Shown: one piece after another, positions 34,853 to 43,957 of the stretch
Numbering within the stretch: position 1 is the stretch's first letter
Layout: each line of letters starts with the position of its first letter
Source: Dermatophilaceae bacterium
GTDB lineage: Bacteria; Actinomycetota; Actinomycetes; Actinomycetales; Dermatophilaceae
DNA length: 64,000 nucleotides
Assembly: GCA_014377705.1 (NCBI GenBank)
Contig: JACMPC010000250.1
Span: 1 to 64,000 of the forward strand
Reading direction: 5' to 3'
Position numbers and translations under genes: made by a program
Notes under the pieces: generated by a model
Told to the model about the DNA's origin: nothing
Seen by the model: only the letters and a program-made list of their open reading frames with translations
Databases searched by the model: none

Positions 34853-36109
34853 GTGCGCACCGCATCGTGCCCCACCGTGCGTACGCTGGGGGTCGTGGAC
34901 CCGACGGCTGCGGCAATTCTTGGTGGCGTGCTTGGCCTGGCGATCGGGGCCGTCTCGGTGGTTTCTGTGCGTGGCTCCGATCGTTCGCAGCGACGGCTCC
35001 AGCCGCCCGATCCGGGTGCGCTGCCTGCCGGGGTCTCCGACGTCCTGGCCGTCCTGCGGTCCGGGGCAATTGTCCTGGATGCGGCCGATGCGGTGGTCAG
35101 CACGAGCCCTCCGGCGGTGGCTCACGGCCTGGTCCGAGGACACGATCTGGTGCACGACGAGCTCCGTCAGCTGGCGCGGCAGGTCCGACGCGATGGCGTC
35201 ATCCGCGAGGTGCAGCTCGATCTGCCCCGGGGCCCGCTGGGGCGTGGCCGCATCATTGTGGGCGCGCGGGTGGCACCGCTGGGCAGCTCCCACGTGCTGC
35301 TGCTCGTGGATGACCGCACCGAGGCCAGGCGCGTCGAGGACGTCCGGCGTGACTTCGTCGTCAACGTCAGCCACGAGCTCAAGACGCCGGTCGGCGGGCT
35401 GGCCCTGCTGGCCGAGGCGGTCCTGGAGGCCAACGATGATCCGGAGGCGGTGGCTCGCTTTGCCCGCCGGATGCAGGTGGAGAGCACCCGGCTCACCCGG
35501 CTGGTCCAGGAGATCGTGGATCTGTCCCGCCTCGAGATCGCCGGGACCCTGCACGATCCCGAGCTGGTGGACGTCGGCGCCGCGGCAGCCGAGGCGATCG
35601 AGCAGTCGAGGCTGGTGGCCGGGTCACGTGGCGCCGAGATCGTCTCCTCGCTGGCAAAGGGCGCGCTGGTCTTCGGCGATGCCGACCTGCTGGCGACCGC
35701 GATCAGGAACCTGGTCGGCAACGCCATCAACTACTCAGCCGCGGATGCCCGGGTGGCGGTCAGTGTGCGCGTCGCGGATCAGCTGGTCGAGATCGCGGTG
35801 TCGGACCAGGGGCAGGGGATCCCCGAGAGCGAGCAGGCCCGGATCTTCGAGCGGTTCTACCGCATCGACGCCGCCCGCTCCCGTGCCACCGGCGGCACGG
35901 GTCTGGGGCTGGCCATCGTCAAGCACATCTGCGCCAACCACGGCGGGGAGGTCACGGTCTGGAGCGAGCCGGGGCACGGCTCGACCTTCACGATGCGGCT
36001 GCCGGCGGCCCCTGCGAGCCGGACGAGCAGCCAGCCTGCAGCCGGCATACCCGCTGGTCCCGCGGGGTCGTCCACCCCTGGAAATCGAACACGAGAGGTT
36101 TCTCCATGA
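34853..36109 (+). CDS. senX3: Sensor histidine kinase SenX3
   Basis: 418 residues. One N-terminal membrane helix (AAAILGGVLGLAIGAVSVV), a PAS-like linker, the H box NVSHELKTPVGGL with phospho-acceptor His174, N box NLVGNAINYS, and G boxes DQGQGIPE and GGTGLGLAIVKHI. It senses phosphate state through Pst/PhoU and phosphorylates RegX3. GTG 34853 has AGGGG upstream; GTG 34895 is possible. ATGA overlap with regX3. Confidence 0.95.
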   Translation: MRTASCPTVRTLGVVDPTAAAILGGVLGLAIGAVSVVSVRGSDRSQRRLQPPDPGALPAGVSDVLAVLRSGAIVLDAADAVVSTSPPAVAHGLVRGHDLVHDELRQLARQVRRDGVIREVQLDLPRGPLGRGRIIVGARVAPLGSSHVLLLVDDRTEARRVEDVRRDFVVNVSHELKTPVGGLALLAEAVLEANDDPEAVARFARRMQVESTRLTRLVQEIVDLSRLEIAGTLHDPELVDVGAAAAEAIEQSRLVAGSRGAEIVSSLAKGALVFGDADLLATAIRNLVGNAINYSAADARVAVSVRVADQLVEIAVSDQGQGIPESEQARIFERFYRIDAARSRATGGTGLGLAIVKHICANHGGEVTVWSEPGHGSTFTMRLPAAPASRTSSQPAAGIPAGPAGSSTPGNRTREVSP

Positions 36110-36789
36110 CGCGCATCCTGGTGGTCGAGGACGAGGAGTCGTTCTCGGACCCGCTGTCCTATCTGCTGCGGAAGGAGGGATACGAGGTGTCGGTGGCCGA
36201 GACGGGGCCGGTAGCGCTGGAGGACTTTGATCGCTCGGGCGCAGACCTGGTCCTGCTCGACCTGATGCTCCCCGGGCTGTCAGGGGTGGACGTATGCCGG
36301 GCGCTGCGACACCGCTCCTCGGTGCCGGTCATCATGCTGACCGCCAAGGACAGCGAGATCGACAAGGTCGTCGGGCTCGAGATCGGGGCAGACGACTATG
36401 TCACCAAGCCGTACTCCAGCCGCGAGCTGCTGGCCCGGATCAAGGCGGTCCTGCGCCGTGGTCAGGAGCCGGAGGAGCTGATGCCGCCCACGCTGGAGTC
36501 GGGGCCGGTGCGGATGGACGTGGAACGCCACGTGGTGACGGTGGACGGTCAGCACGTGGCGCTGCCGCTCAAGGAGTTCGAGCTGCTGGAGATGCTGTTG
36601 CGCAACTCGGGCCGGGTGCTGACTCGCGCGCAGCTCATCGACCGGGTGTGGGGCAGCGACTATGTCGGTGACACCAAGACACTTGACGTTCACGTCAAGC
36701 GACTGCGCTCCAAGGTCGAGCCGGACCCCGCCAACCCGCGGTTCATCATCACCGTGCGTGGTCTGGGCTACAAGTTCGAGACCTCCTGA
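36106..36789 (+). CDS. regX3: Response regulator RegX3
   Basis: 227 residues. Receiver domain with acidic pocket VVEDEES, phospho-acceptor Asp52 in LLDLMLPG and the conserved Lys in VTKPYS; OmpR-type winged helix LKEFELLEMLLRNSGRVLTR and DTKTLDVHVKRLRSKVEP. It activates phosphate-starvation genes; the two candidate Pho boxes in this window are its likely targets. Confidence 0.96.
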   Translation: MTRILVVEDEESFSDPLSYLLRKEGYEVSVAETGPVALEDFDRSGADLVLLDLMLPGLSGVDVCRALRHRSSVPVIMLTAKDSEIDKVVGLEIGADDYVTKPYSSRELLARIKAVLRRGQEPEELMPPTLESGPVRMDVERHVVTVDGQHVALPLKEFELLEMLLRNSGRVLTRAQLIDRVWGSDYVGDTKTLDVHVKRLRSKVEPDPANPRFIITVRGLGYKFETS

Positions 36790-36947
36790 CACCTGCCTGA
36801 GGCACGTTCATCAGGCTTCTGTCAACCCCCTGCGCAGCGCCAGCATCAGCGGTATTGTGGCTCTGACCTGCAGAAACGCAGGATCGACTATTCCGCTGCG
36901 AGGTTTTGCCGTGGTATCCTTAAGGTCGCGAAAGGGGTACCTAGCAG

Positions 36948-37430
36948 ATGGCTTTCAAAGTCGGCGAAACGGTCGTGTACCCGCACCACGGTGCGGCACT
37001 GATTGAAAAAATGAAGACCCGAACCATCAAGGGCGAAGACAAGATCTACCTCGTGCTGAAGGTCGCCCAGGGCGATCTGACCATCGAGGTTCCGGCCGAG
37101 AACTGTGACCTCGTGGGAGTTCGCGATGTCGTCGGTCAAGAGGGCCTGGAACGTGTCTTCGAGGTCCTGCGTGCGGCGCACACCGAGGAGCCGACCAACT
37201 GGTCGCGGCGATACAAGGCCAACCTTGAGAAGCTCGCATCAGGCGATGTCATCAAGGTCGCCGAGGTCGTCCGTGACCTGTGGCGTCGCGACAAGGACCG
37301 TGGCCTCTCGGCTGGCGAGAAGCGCATGCTCGCCAAGGCCCGTCAGATCCTCGTCTCCGAGCTGGCGCTCGCAGAGAAGACCAACGAGGACAAGGCGGAG
37401 GCCATCCTCGACGAGGTGCTCGCTTCCTGA
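36948..37430 (+). CDS. carD: CarD transcriptional regulator
   Basis: 160 residues. N-terminal RNA-polymerase-interacting (Tudor-like) domain [20 protein letters not shown] and helical DNA-binding C-terminus with [17 protein letters not shown]. CarD stabilises open complexes at many promoters, including rRNA. A possible promoter (TTCCGC, 18 bp, TATCCT) and AAAGGGG lie upstream. It precedes ispD with a 13-bp gap. Confidence 0.96.
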   Translation: MAFKVGETVVYPHHGAALIEKMKTRTIKGEDKIYLVLKVAQGDLTIEVPAENCDLVGVRDVVGQEGLERVFEVLRAAHTEEPTNWSRRYKANLEKLASGDVIKVAEVVRDLWRRDKDRGLSAGEKRMLAKARQILVSELALAEKTNEDKAEAILDEVLAS

Positions 37431-37443
37431 ACGCAGCCATAGC

Positions 37444-38130
37444 GTGAACGTGGCCGTAATCCTGGTCGCCGCCGGTAGTGGCGTGCGGCTCGGAGCAGGT
37501 ATGCCAAAAGCATTCGCCCCGTTGTGCGGAGAGTCATTGCTGGCTCACGCACTGCGGGGCGTTTTTGGTTGTGGGCAGGTGGGACACGTCATCATCGTGG
37601 CCCCTGACTTTCATGTCGACCAGTGCCGGGCTGCTGTGCGGTTCCTCGATGGTCACCGCCAGGCGGAGGTCGTGCCAGGCGGGGTGGACAGGTCGGCTTC
37701 GGTGGAGGCGGGACTGGCTGCTCTGCGGCACGAGGACCGGATCGTCCTGGTTCACGATGTCGCTCGCGCCCTGGCACCGCCGGATCTGTTCGACAGGGTC
37801 ATCCGAGCGGTCCGGGCCGGCCATCCCGCCGTGGTGCCAGGCCTTCCGGTGACCGACACGGTCAAGGTGGTCGACGCCCAGGGCCGCGTTCTGGCGACTC
37901 CAGACCGCGAGTCATTGCGTGGCATTCAGACGCCCCAGGGCTTTCTGCGGGAGGTGCTCCAGCACGCCCATGCCGGTGGAGGCTCGGCCACCGACGACGC
38001 CGGTCTGGTGGAGCGGGCTGGCGGGCACGTGCGTGTCATCACCGGCGATGCTCGCGCGCTCAAGATAACCTCGCCTCTGGACCTCCTCGTCGCGACGGCT
38101 CTTCTTCAGGATGGCCAGCATGCCGGATAA
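37444..38130 (+). CDS. ispD: 2-C-methyl-D-erythritol 4-phosphate cytidylyltransferase
   Basis: 228 residues, third step of the MEP isoprenoid pathway. Nucleotide-binding [16 protein letters not shown] at the N-terminus, [23 protein letters not shown] and [11 protein letters not shown]. The usual VHDAARP motif reads VHDVARA here, a mild variation. GTG 37444. It overlaps ispF by 11 bp. Confidence 0.93.
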   Translation: MNVAVILVAAGSGVRLGAGMPKAFAPLCGESLLAHALRGVFGCGQVGHVIIVAPDFHVDQCRAAVRFLDGHRQAEVVPGGVDRSASVEAGLAALRHEDRIVLVHDVARALAPPDLFDRVIRAVRAGHPAVVPGLPVTDTVKVVDAQGRVLATPDRESLRGIQTPQGFLREVLQHAHAGGGSATDDAGLVERAGGHVRVITGDARALKITSPLDLLVATALLQDGQHAG

Positions 38131-38644
38131 CCCCCAGTTCTCCCTGCGCCCCGCGACCGGCCCAGCCTTGCTCCCACGCATCGGCGTCGGGGTGGACGTG
38201 CATCCGTTCGCCGTCGATGACCGGACCTTGTCCCTGGCCGGTTTGACCTGGCCGGGTGAGCGCGGGCTCGAAGGTCACTCCGACGGCGATGTTGTCGCCC
38301 ATGCCGCCTGCGATGCTCTCTTCTCCGCCGCAGGGCTGGGAGATCTGGGCACCCACTTCGGCACCGACCGCCCCGAGCTGGCCGGCGCCTCCGGGCTGAC
38401 CCTGCTGGGGCAGGCTGCCCGGATCGTGGTTGCTGCCGGCTATGGGATCGGCAACATAGCCATCCAGATCGTCGGCAACCGGCCCAGGGTCGGTCCCCGT
38501 CGTGAGGAGGCCCAGGCCGAGCTCTCAGCGGCGGTCGCGGCACCGGTGTCGCTCTCGGCGACGACCACCGACGGGCTTGGCCTGACCGGACGGGGCGAGG
38601 GCATCGCCGCGATCGCCACGGCGATCGTGTTCCCCGCGTCCTGA
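38120..38644 (+). CDS. ispF: 2-C-methyl-D-erythritol 2,4-cyclodiphosphate synthase
   Basis: 174 residues; cyclises CDP-ME 2-phosphate in the MEP pathway. Metal site GVDVHPF (Asp26, His28), [12 protein letters not shown], and the C-terminal [22 protein letters not shown] 38120 is preferred over 38111 because AGGA at 38107-38110 is then correctly spaced. Confidence 0.95.
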   Translation: MPDNPQFSLRPATGPALLPRIGVGVDVHPFAVDDRTLSLAGLTWPGERGLEGHSDGDVVAHAACDALFSAAGLGDLGTHFGTDRPELAGASGLTLLGQAARIVVAAGYGIGNIAIQIVGNRPRVGPRREEAQAELSAAVAAPVSLSATTTDGLGLTGRGEGIAAIATAIVFPAS

Positions 38645-38679
38645 CGCCCCCACCCCGACCCCGATTCAAGGAGAACGAC

Positions 38680-39765
38680 ATGCCCAGCACGGTCAAGGCA
38701 GTGATCGCACGAACCAAGGGTGCGCCGGTGGAGATTGTCGACGTCATCGTGCCGGATCCGGGGCCGGGTGAGGCGGTCGTCAGGATCGAGGCCTGCGGGG
38801 TCTGTCACACCGATCTGCACTACCGCGAGGGCGGGATCAACGACGACTTCCCGTTCCTGCTGGGCCACGAGGCCGCTGGTCTGGTCGAGGCGGTGGGCGA
38901 GGGGGTGACCGAGATCGCGGTCGGCGACTTCGTGATCCTGAACTGGCGCGCGGTCTGCGGAACCTGCCGTGCCTGCGCCAGGGGCAAGCCGCAGTACTGC
39001 TTCAACACCCGCAACGCGACGCAGAAGATGACCCTGACCGACGGCACGGAGCTCTCGCCGGCGCTGGGGATCGGTGCGTTCATCGAGAAGACCCTGGTGG
39101 CCTCGGGTCAGTGCACCAAGGTCGACCCGCAGGCCGATGCCACCGCCGTGGGACTGCTGGGCTGTGGGGTGATGGCGGGGTTTGGCGCCGCGGTCAACAC
39201 CGGTGGCGTCAGCCGTGGAGACTCGGTGGCCGTGATCGGCTGTGGCGGGGTGGGCAGTGCCGCGATCGCCGGGGCCGCTGTTGCGGGGGCGACCACGATC
39301 ATCGCGGTGGATGTGGATGACCGCAAGCTCGAGTGGGCCCGGACGCTCGGCGCCACGCACACGGTCAACTCCCGCAGCACCGACCCTGTGGACGCCATCA
39401 GGGAGCGGACCGGCGGCCATGGGGCTGATGTCGTGATCGAGGCGGTCGGCAGGCCTGAGACCTACCTTCAGGCCTTCTACGCACGGGATCTGGCCGGCAC
39501 GGTTGTCCTGGTCGGGGTGCCCACCCCTGATCTGGAGGTCACCCTGCCGATGATCGAGATCTTTGGACGAGGTGGCGCCCTCAAGTCCTCCTGGTACGGA
39601 GACTGCGTGCCCAGCCGGGACTTCCCGATGCTGGTCGACCTCTACCGTCAGGGCCGTTTCGACCTGGGCGCCTTCGTGTCAGAGACCATCGGGCTCGGCG
39701 ACATCGAGCAGGCCTTCACGAAGATGAGGAACGGCGAGGTTTTGCGTTCGGTGGTGGTGCTGTGA
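38680..39765 (+). CDS. S-(hydroxymethyl)mycothiol dehydrogenase (MscR/FadH type)
   Basis: 361-residue zinc alcohol dehydrogenase that oxidises the formaldehyde-mycothiol adduct and reduces S-nitrosomycothiol. Catalytic zinc ligands ACGVCHTD (Cys39) and GHEAAG, structural zinc [18 protein letters not shown]-binding [10 protein letters not shown] with the following VDVDD. It matches mycobacterial Rv2259. AAGGAGAACGAC precedes the ATG. It overlaps the next gene by 4 bp. In mycobacteria this pair is not beside ispF. Confidence 0.92.
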   Translation: MPSTVKAVIARTKGAPVEIVDVIVPDPGPGEAVVRIEACGVCHTDLHYREGGINDDFPFLLGHEAAGLVEAVGEGVTEIAVGDFVILNWRAVCGTCRACARGKPQYCFNTRNATQKMTLTDGTELSPALGIGAFIEKTLVASGQCTKVDPQADATAVGLLGCGVMAGFGAAVNTGGVSRGDSVAVIGCGGVGSAAIAGAAVAGATTIIAVDVDDRKLEWARTLGATHTVNSRSTDPVDAIRERTGGHGADVVIEAVGRPETYLQAFYARDLAGTVVLVGVPTPDLEVTLPMIEIFGRGGALKSSWYGDCVPSRDFPMLVDLYRQGRFDLGAFVSETIGLGDIEQAFTKMRNGEVLRSVVVL

Positions 39766-40403
39766 GCGCCAGGGCCTCCGGCGTCCGGGTCGACAAGGTC
39801 GTCACGTCGGGCACGTTCAGCCTGGACGGCGGAACGTGGGACGTCGACAACAACGTCTGGGTCATCGGTGACGAGCTCGAGTGCATCGTCATCGACGCAG
39901 CGCACGACGCCGATCCGATCCTGGCCGCCGTGGCCGGGCGCACGGTGATCGCGATCCTGCTCAGCCACGGGCACGATGATCACATCGGCGCGGCCGCTGA
40001 GGTGGCCGGTGCGACCGGCGGCCCGGCATACCTGCATCCGGCCGACCGGGTCCTGTGGGACACGGTCTACCAGGCGGGCCCCGATGGGGAGCTTGCCGAC
40101 GGGGACGTGTTCACCACCGGCGGCGTGGACGTCACGGTGATCCACACGCCGGGTCATGCCCCCGGCGCCTGCTGCTTCCACGTTCCGGCCCTGGGGGTCG
40201 TCTTCACCGGTGACACGTTGTTCGCGGGAGGACCCGGAGCGACCGGCCGGTCCTACTCGGACTTCCCCACGATCATCGGCTCGGTCCGCGACAGGCTGCT
40301 GATCCTGCCGCCCCTGACTGTCGCCCACCCCGGACATGGTGATGACACCACCATCGGCGCCGAGGCCCCCCACCTGCAGGAGTGGATCGACCGAGGCCAC
40401 TGA
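39762..40403 (+). CDS. MBL-fold metallohydrolase partner of MscR
   Basis: 213 residues. Metallo-beta-lactamase motifs [12 protein letters not shown] (His69, His71, Asp73, His74), [27 protein letters not shown] and [12 protein letters not shown] are complete. The arrangement with the mycothiol dehydrogenase equals mycobacterial Rv2259-Rv2260; a role as thioesterase for the S-formylmycothiol product is inferred. Confidence 0.9.
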   Translation: MSARASGVRVDKVVTSGTFSLDGGTWDVDNNVWVIGDELECIVIDAAHDADPILAAVAGRTVIAILLSHGHDDHIGAAAEVAGATGGPAYLHPADRVLWDTVYQAGPDGELADGDVFTTGGVDVTVIHTPGHAPGACCFHVPALGVVFTGDTLFAGGPGATGRSYSDFPTIIGSVRDRLLILPPLTVAHPGHGDDTTIGAEAPHLQEWIDRGH

Positions 40404-40562
40404 GACCCTACGCGGCCACTGAGGCCTTTCACGGGGTGTTGCGCATTTGAGGCCGTTGCCAGACAACATTTTCGGACCGAAAACCGGCCTGAGGTGAGCA
40501 AAGCGGCCTGAGGTGGCGATCAGTCGGCCCGCCGGCAACATTCTCGCCGGTAACCTTGGCGG
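40404..40562. repeat. Intergenic stretch with repeated GAGGCC/GGCCTGAGGTG motifs and a palindrome
   Basis: GGCCACTGAG occurs twice across the end of the MBL gene (40396 and 40414), TGAGGCC and CGGCCTGAGGTG recur four times in alternating orientation, and TTTTCGG-A-CCGAAAA (40469-40483) is a perfect palindrome. No ORF. A -10 box for cysS lies at its right end. Confidence 0.5.
40551..40556 (+). promoter_or_regulatory. Candidate -10 box of cysS
   Basis: TAACCT ends 6 nt before the GTG at 40563; predicted leaderless start. Confidence 0.45.
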
Positions 40563-42005
40563 GTGAGCATTCGCCTGTACGACACCGCCACCCAAAAGCT
40601 GCGCGACTTCGTCCCGATCATCGAGGGCAGGGCCGGCATCTACGTCTGCGGACTCACGACCCAGGGCGCCCCGCACATCGGGCATCTCCGGTTCGCTGTC
40701 GCGTTCGACATCCTGCGGCGGTGGTTGACCCTCGGACACGGCCTCGACGTCACCCTGATCCGCAACGTCACCGACATCGACGACAAGATCCTGTCCAAGT
40801 CGACCGAGGCGGGTGCCCGGTGGTGGCCCTGGGGCTACGCCAACGAACGCGCGACCAACGATGCGCTCGACCTGCTCGGTGTGCTGCGACCGACCTACGA
40901 GCCGCGGGCCACGGGACACATCCCCGAGATGCAGGAGATCATGCAGACCCTCATCGACAAGGGTCACGCGTACGCTGCCACGGACGGCAGTGGCGACGTG
41001 TACTTCGACGTGCGCAGCTATCCGGCCTATGGCGAGCTGACCCACCAGCGGATAGAGGACATGGAGGCTGCCGCAGATGCCGATCCGCGAGGCAAGCACG
41101 ACCCCCGCGACTTCGCTCTCTGGAAGGGCCACAAGGCCGGCGAGCCAGAGACCGCGAGCTGGGCAACGGCATTCGGGCAGGGGCGTCCCGGGTGGCACCT
41201 GGAGTGCTCGGCGATGGCACGCAAGTACCTCGGCGACACTTTTGACATTCACGGTGGAGGCGTCGACCTGCGCTTCCCGCACCACGAGAACGAGCAGGCC
41301 CAGTCGCGCGCGGCCGGGCTCGGCTTCGCCAACTACTGGCTGCACAACGCGTGGGTGACCGTCAGCGGCGAGAAGATGGGCAAGTCGCTGGGCAACGCGC
41401 TGCTGGTCAGCGAGATCACCAAGGTGGCGCGCCCGATCGCGATCCGCTACTACCTGGGGGCAGCTCACTACCGCTCGACCATCGAATATCACGAGGGCTC
41501 ACTGCAGATGGCCGAGGCGGCGGTCGAGCGCATCGAGGGTTTCCTGCGCCGTGCCCTGGCGAACCCCGATGCGGTGGAGGGCGCTGGCGAGGGGACGATG
41601 GCGCTGCCTTTCGGCTTCGTCGCGGCCATGGACGACGACCTGAATGTCTCCGGCGCGCTGGCAGCCATCCATGAGGCCGTCCGAGCCGGCAACACCGCCC
41701 TTGACGAGGGCGACGAGGACGAGGCCGCGAAGCTGGGCCGGCAGGTCGCGGCGATGACCGAGGTGCTGGGCATCAATCCGTTCCAACCGCAATGGAACTC
41801 ATCATCCGGCACTGGCGCAGATGAGGTGATGACCGCGCTGGGCGCGCTGGTCATGGACAGCATCGGTGCCCGCGCGGCTGCCCGCGCGGCACGAGACTTC
41901 ACGGTGGCGGACGAGATCCGCGATCAGCTCACGGCAGCGGGTATCGCTGTCGAAGACACTTCCTCGGGCGCGCGCTGGTCGCTGGCCCGTCGTACCGACG
42001 CCTGA
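40563..42005 (+). CDS. cysS: Cysteinyl-tRNA synthetase
   Basis: 480 residues, charges tRNA-Cys. Zinc ligands Cys29 (YVCG), the Cys of WHLECSAM, and FPHHENE; HIGH motif at 38-41; the KMSKS loop reads KMGKS (271-275), an uncommon change. C-terminal helical DALR-like region present. In mycobacteria cysS follows ispF directly; here the mycothiol dehydrogenase pair lies between. It is not MshC, since full CysRS length and the anticodon-binding C-terminus are kept. Confidence 0.93.
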   Translation: MSIRLYDTATQKLRDFVPIIEGRAGIYVCGLTTQGAPHIGHLRFAVAFDILRRWLTLGHGLDVTLIRNVTDIDDKILSKSTEAGARWWPWGYANERATNDALDLLGVLRPTYEPRATGHIPEMQEIMQTLIDKGHAYAATDGSGDVYFDVRSYPAYGELTHQRIEDMEAAADADPRGKHDPRDFALWKGHKAGEPETASWATAFGQGRPGWHLECSAMARKYLGDTFDIHGGGVDLRFPHHENEQAQSRAAGLGFANYWLHNAWVTVSGEKMGKSLGNALLVSEITKVARPIAIRYYLGAAHYRSTIEYHEGSLQMAEAAVERIEGFLRRALANPDAVEGAGEGTMALPFGFVAAMDDDLNVSGALAAIHEAVRAGNTALDEGDEDEAAKLGRQVAAMTEVLGINPFQPQWNSSSGTGADEVMTALGALVMDSIGARAAARAARDFTVADEIRDQLTAAGIAVEDTSSGARWSLARRTDA

Positions 42006-42018
42006 AAGGCGGACGAAC

Positions 42019-42993
42019 ATGCCCGGAAACTCCCAGCGCAAAGGCGCCATCCGTGGGTCCAAGAAGGGTCCGAGCGGCGGCAGTGGCGGCCAGAGACGCA
42101 AGGGCCTCGAAGCCCGCGGCTCCACACCCAAGGCTGTCGAGCGCACCAAGCACCCCGCGTACAAGAACGCCGCCGGCGCAGGGAAACGTCCGGCGAGTGC
42201 AGGCGCTTCCAGATCACGCCCGGCGCGCAGCGGTGGATCGCCTCGCAAGTCCAAGGGCTCCAGCGAGATCGTCTACGGCCGCAACTCTGTCGTGGAGGCG
42301 TTGCGCGCGGCGATCCCGGTGACCACGATGTACATCGCCGGCCGGCTCGACTCCGACGACAGGGTGCGCGAGGCCCTCAAGATCGCCACCGGCCGCGGCA
42401 TCTCGATCCTGGAGACACCCCGTGGTGAGCTCGACAGGATCACCGACGGGGGAGTCCACCAGGGTCTGGCCCTGCAGGTGCCGGCGTACGCCTACGCCCA
42501 CCCCCATGACCTCACCAACCCCGAGATGCCTGGCATCCCGTTGATCGTCGCGCTGGACGGGATCACAGACCCCCGCAACCTCGGGGCCATCATCCGCTCG
42601 GTCGCCGCCTTCGGAGGTCACGGCGTGGTGGTCCCGGAGAGGCGTTCGGTCGGGATGACCGCGAGTGCCTGGAAGACCTCGGCCGGCGCGGCCGCCCGGA
42701 TCCCGGTCGCCCAGTGCAGCAACCTCACCCGGACCCTGGAGGACTACCGCAAGGCGGGCTTCTTCGTGCTTGGCCTGGACATGGAGGGTGACGTGTCGCT
42801 GCCCGGGCTGGAGCTGGCCAAGGAGCCGCTGGTCATCGTCATCGGCTCCGAGGGCAAGGGCCTGTCCCGGCTGGTCAGGCAGACCTGTGACCAGATCGTC
42901 TCGATCCCGATGTCGTCGGCCGTGGAGTCCCTCAACGCCGGTATCGCTACCGGCGTCACTCTCTATGAGGTGGCCCGCCGTCGCGCGCTCTAG
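42019..42993 (+). CDS. rlmB: 23S rRNA (guanosine-2251-2'-O)-methyltransferase RlmB
   Basis: 324 residues. A basic, Gly/Ser/Lys-rich N-terminal tail of about 80 residues, then substrate-binding domain (IVYGRNSVVEALRAAIP) and SPOUT methyltransferase with the three motifs LDGITDPRNLGAIIRSVAAFG, IVIGSEGKGLSRLV and IPMSSAVESLNAGIATGV. Follows cysS by 13 bp as in mycobacteria. Confidence 0.94.
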   Translation: MPGNSQRKGAIRGSKKGPSGGSGGQRRKGLEARGSTPKAVERTKHPAYKNAAGAGKRPASAGASRSRPARSGGSPRKSKGSSEIVYGRNSVVEALRAAIPVTTMYIAGRLDSDDRVREALKIATGRGISILETPRGELDRITDGGVHQGLALQVPAYAYAHPHDLTNPEMPGIPLIVALDGITDPRNLGAIIRSVAAFGGHGVVVPERRSVGMTASAWKTSAGAAARIPVAQCSNLTRTLEDYRKAGFFVLGLDMEGDVSLPGLELAKEPLVIVIGSEGKGLSRLVRQTCDQIVSIPMSSAVESLNAGIATGVTLYEVARRRAL

Positions 42994-43145
42994 GGTTGGA
43001 CTCCGACCCAGAGTCCCAGGGGCTCCAAGGTCTCAAGGGCGTGGGCGATTGGCACGTCAAATGCTCGAAAGGCTTCGTCTGGTCCGATAGCGTCAGATCA
43101 AGCAGCGCCACCGGGCGCCGGCACCACAGACGAAAGGAATCGCGC

Positions 43146-43475
43146 ATGTCCGACTACGGCAGTACCCCTCCGCCGCCGCCACCTCCGCCTTCGTCCCCTT
43201 ACGGCGGGCAGGGAGCCGCCGGAACCCCGCCGCCCAACTACCTGGTCTGGGCGATCCTGTCCACTGTCCTGTGCTGCCTGCCTCTGGGAGTTGCCTCGAT
43301 CGTCTTCTCCACCCAGGTCAACAGCAAGTGGGCCCTCGGAGATGTTGCCGGAGCTCAGGATTCGTCGGCCAAGGCCAAGAAGTTCGCTATCTGGTCCGCG
43401 ATAGCCTGGGTGATCGTTGCTGCCCTCTATCTGATCTTCTTCGTGGTGCTGGCCGGGATGGGCAGCAACTCCTGA
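43146..43475 (+). CDS. CD225/dispanin-like small membrane protein
   Basis: 109 residues. Proline-rich N-terminus (eight consecutive prolines near residue 9) followed by two hydrophobic helices (YLVWAILSTVLCCLPLGVAS, IWSAIAWVIVAALYLIFFVV) with the CD225 pattern CCLPLGVASIVFSTQVNSKW. Function in bacteria unknown. AAAGGAA upstream. Precedes the DUF2752 gene by 7 bp. Confidence 0.88.
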   Translation: MSDYGSTPPPPPPPPSSPYGGQGAAGTPPPNYLVWAILSTVLCCLPLGVASIVFSTQVNSKWALGDVAGAQDSSAKAKKFAIWSAIAWVIVAALYLIFFVVLAGMGSNS

Positions 43476-43482
43476 CGGAAGT

Positions 43483-43935
43483 GTGAGAGTGCAGCTCATG
43501 AAGATCGCGCCACGCGTCTCGCCGGCTGCCGTCACTGGTGGTCGGCGGGCAACGCTGCTACCACTGGGAGTTGGATCTGCTGCGCTGGTCTGCGTCGGAT
43601 ACGTGGCGAGCGTTGATCCCAATGCGGCCGGTCACTATCCGACCTGCCCGTTCCTGGCGATCACGGGGTGGTATTGCCCGGGGTGTGGCGCACTGCGGGC
43701 AGTACATGCCCTGGCTCATGGCGACCTGGTGACGGCGTTGGCCCGCAACCCCTTCACCGTCGTGGTGGTCGGATACCTTGCGGTCACCTGGCTGCTCTGG
43801 TTCCGCAGGAGTGCCAGTGGGCGCCCGCTGCGCTGGTTGGCGCCACCCTGGGTGTTGTACGGCGTGCTCTCCGCGATCCTGGCGTTCTGGGTCCTGCGCA
43901 ACGTCCCGGGCTGGACCTGGCTGTCGCCCGCCTGA
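43483..43935 (+). CDS. DUF2752 membrane protein
   Basis: 150 residues with about three to four helices and the family mark CPFLAITGWYCPGCGALRAVHAL, a CxxC-containing membrane loop. Function unknown. GTG 43483 taken; ATG 43498 is a close alternative. Likely an operon with the CD225-like gene. Confidence 0.85.
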   Translation: MRVQLMKIAPRVSPAAVTGGRRATLLPLGVGSAALVCVGYVASVDPNAAGHYPTCPFLAITGWYCPGCGALRAVHALAHGDLVTALARNPFTVVVVGYLAVTWLLWFRRSASGRPLRWLAPPWVLYGVLSAILAFWVLRNVPGWTWLSPA

Positions 43936-43957
43936 TCAGCCGGGTGGCACTTCTTGG

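Noticed and set aside
40563-42005. MshC (mycothiol ligase) instead of CysS
   Set aside because: Length, C-terminal anticodon-binding region and neighbourhood with ispF and rlmB match CysRS; MshC is shorter.
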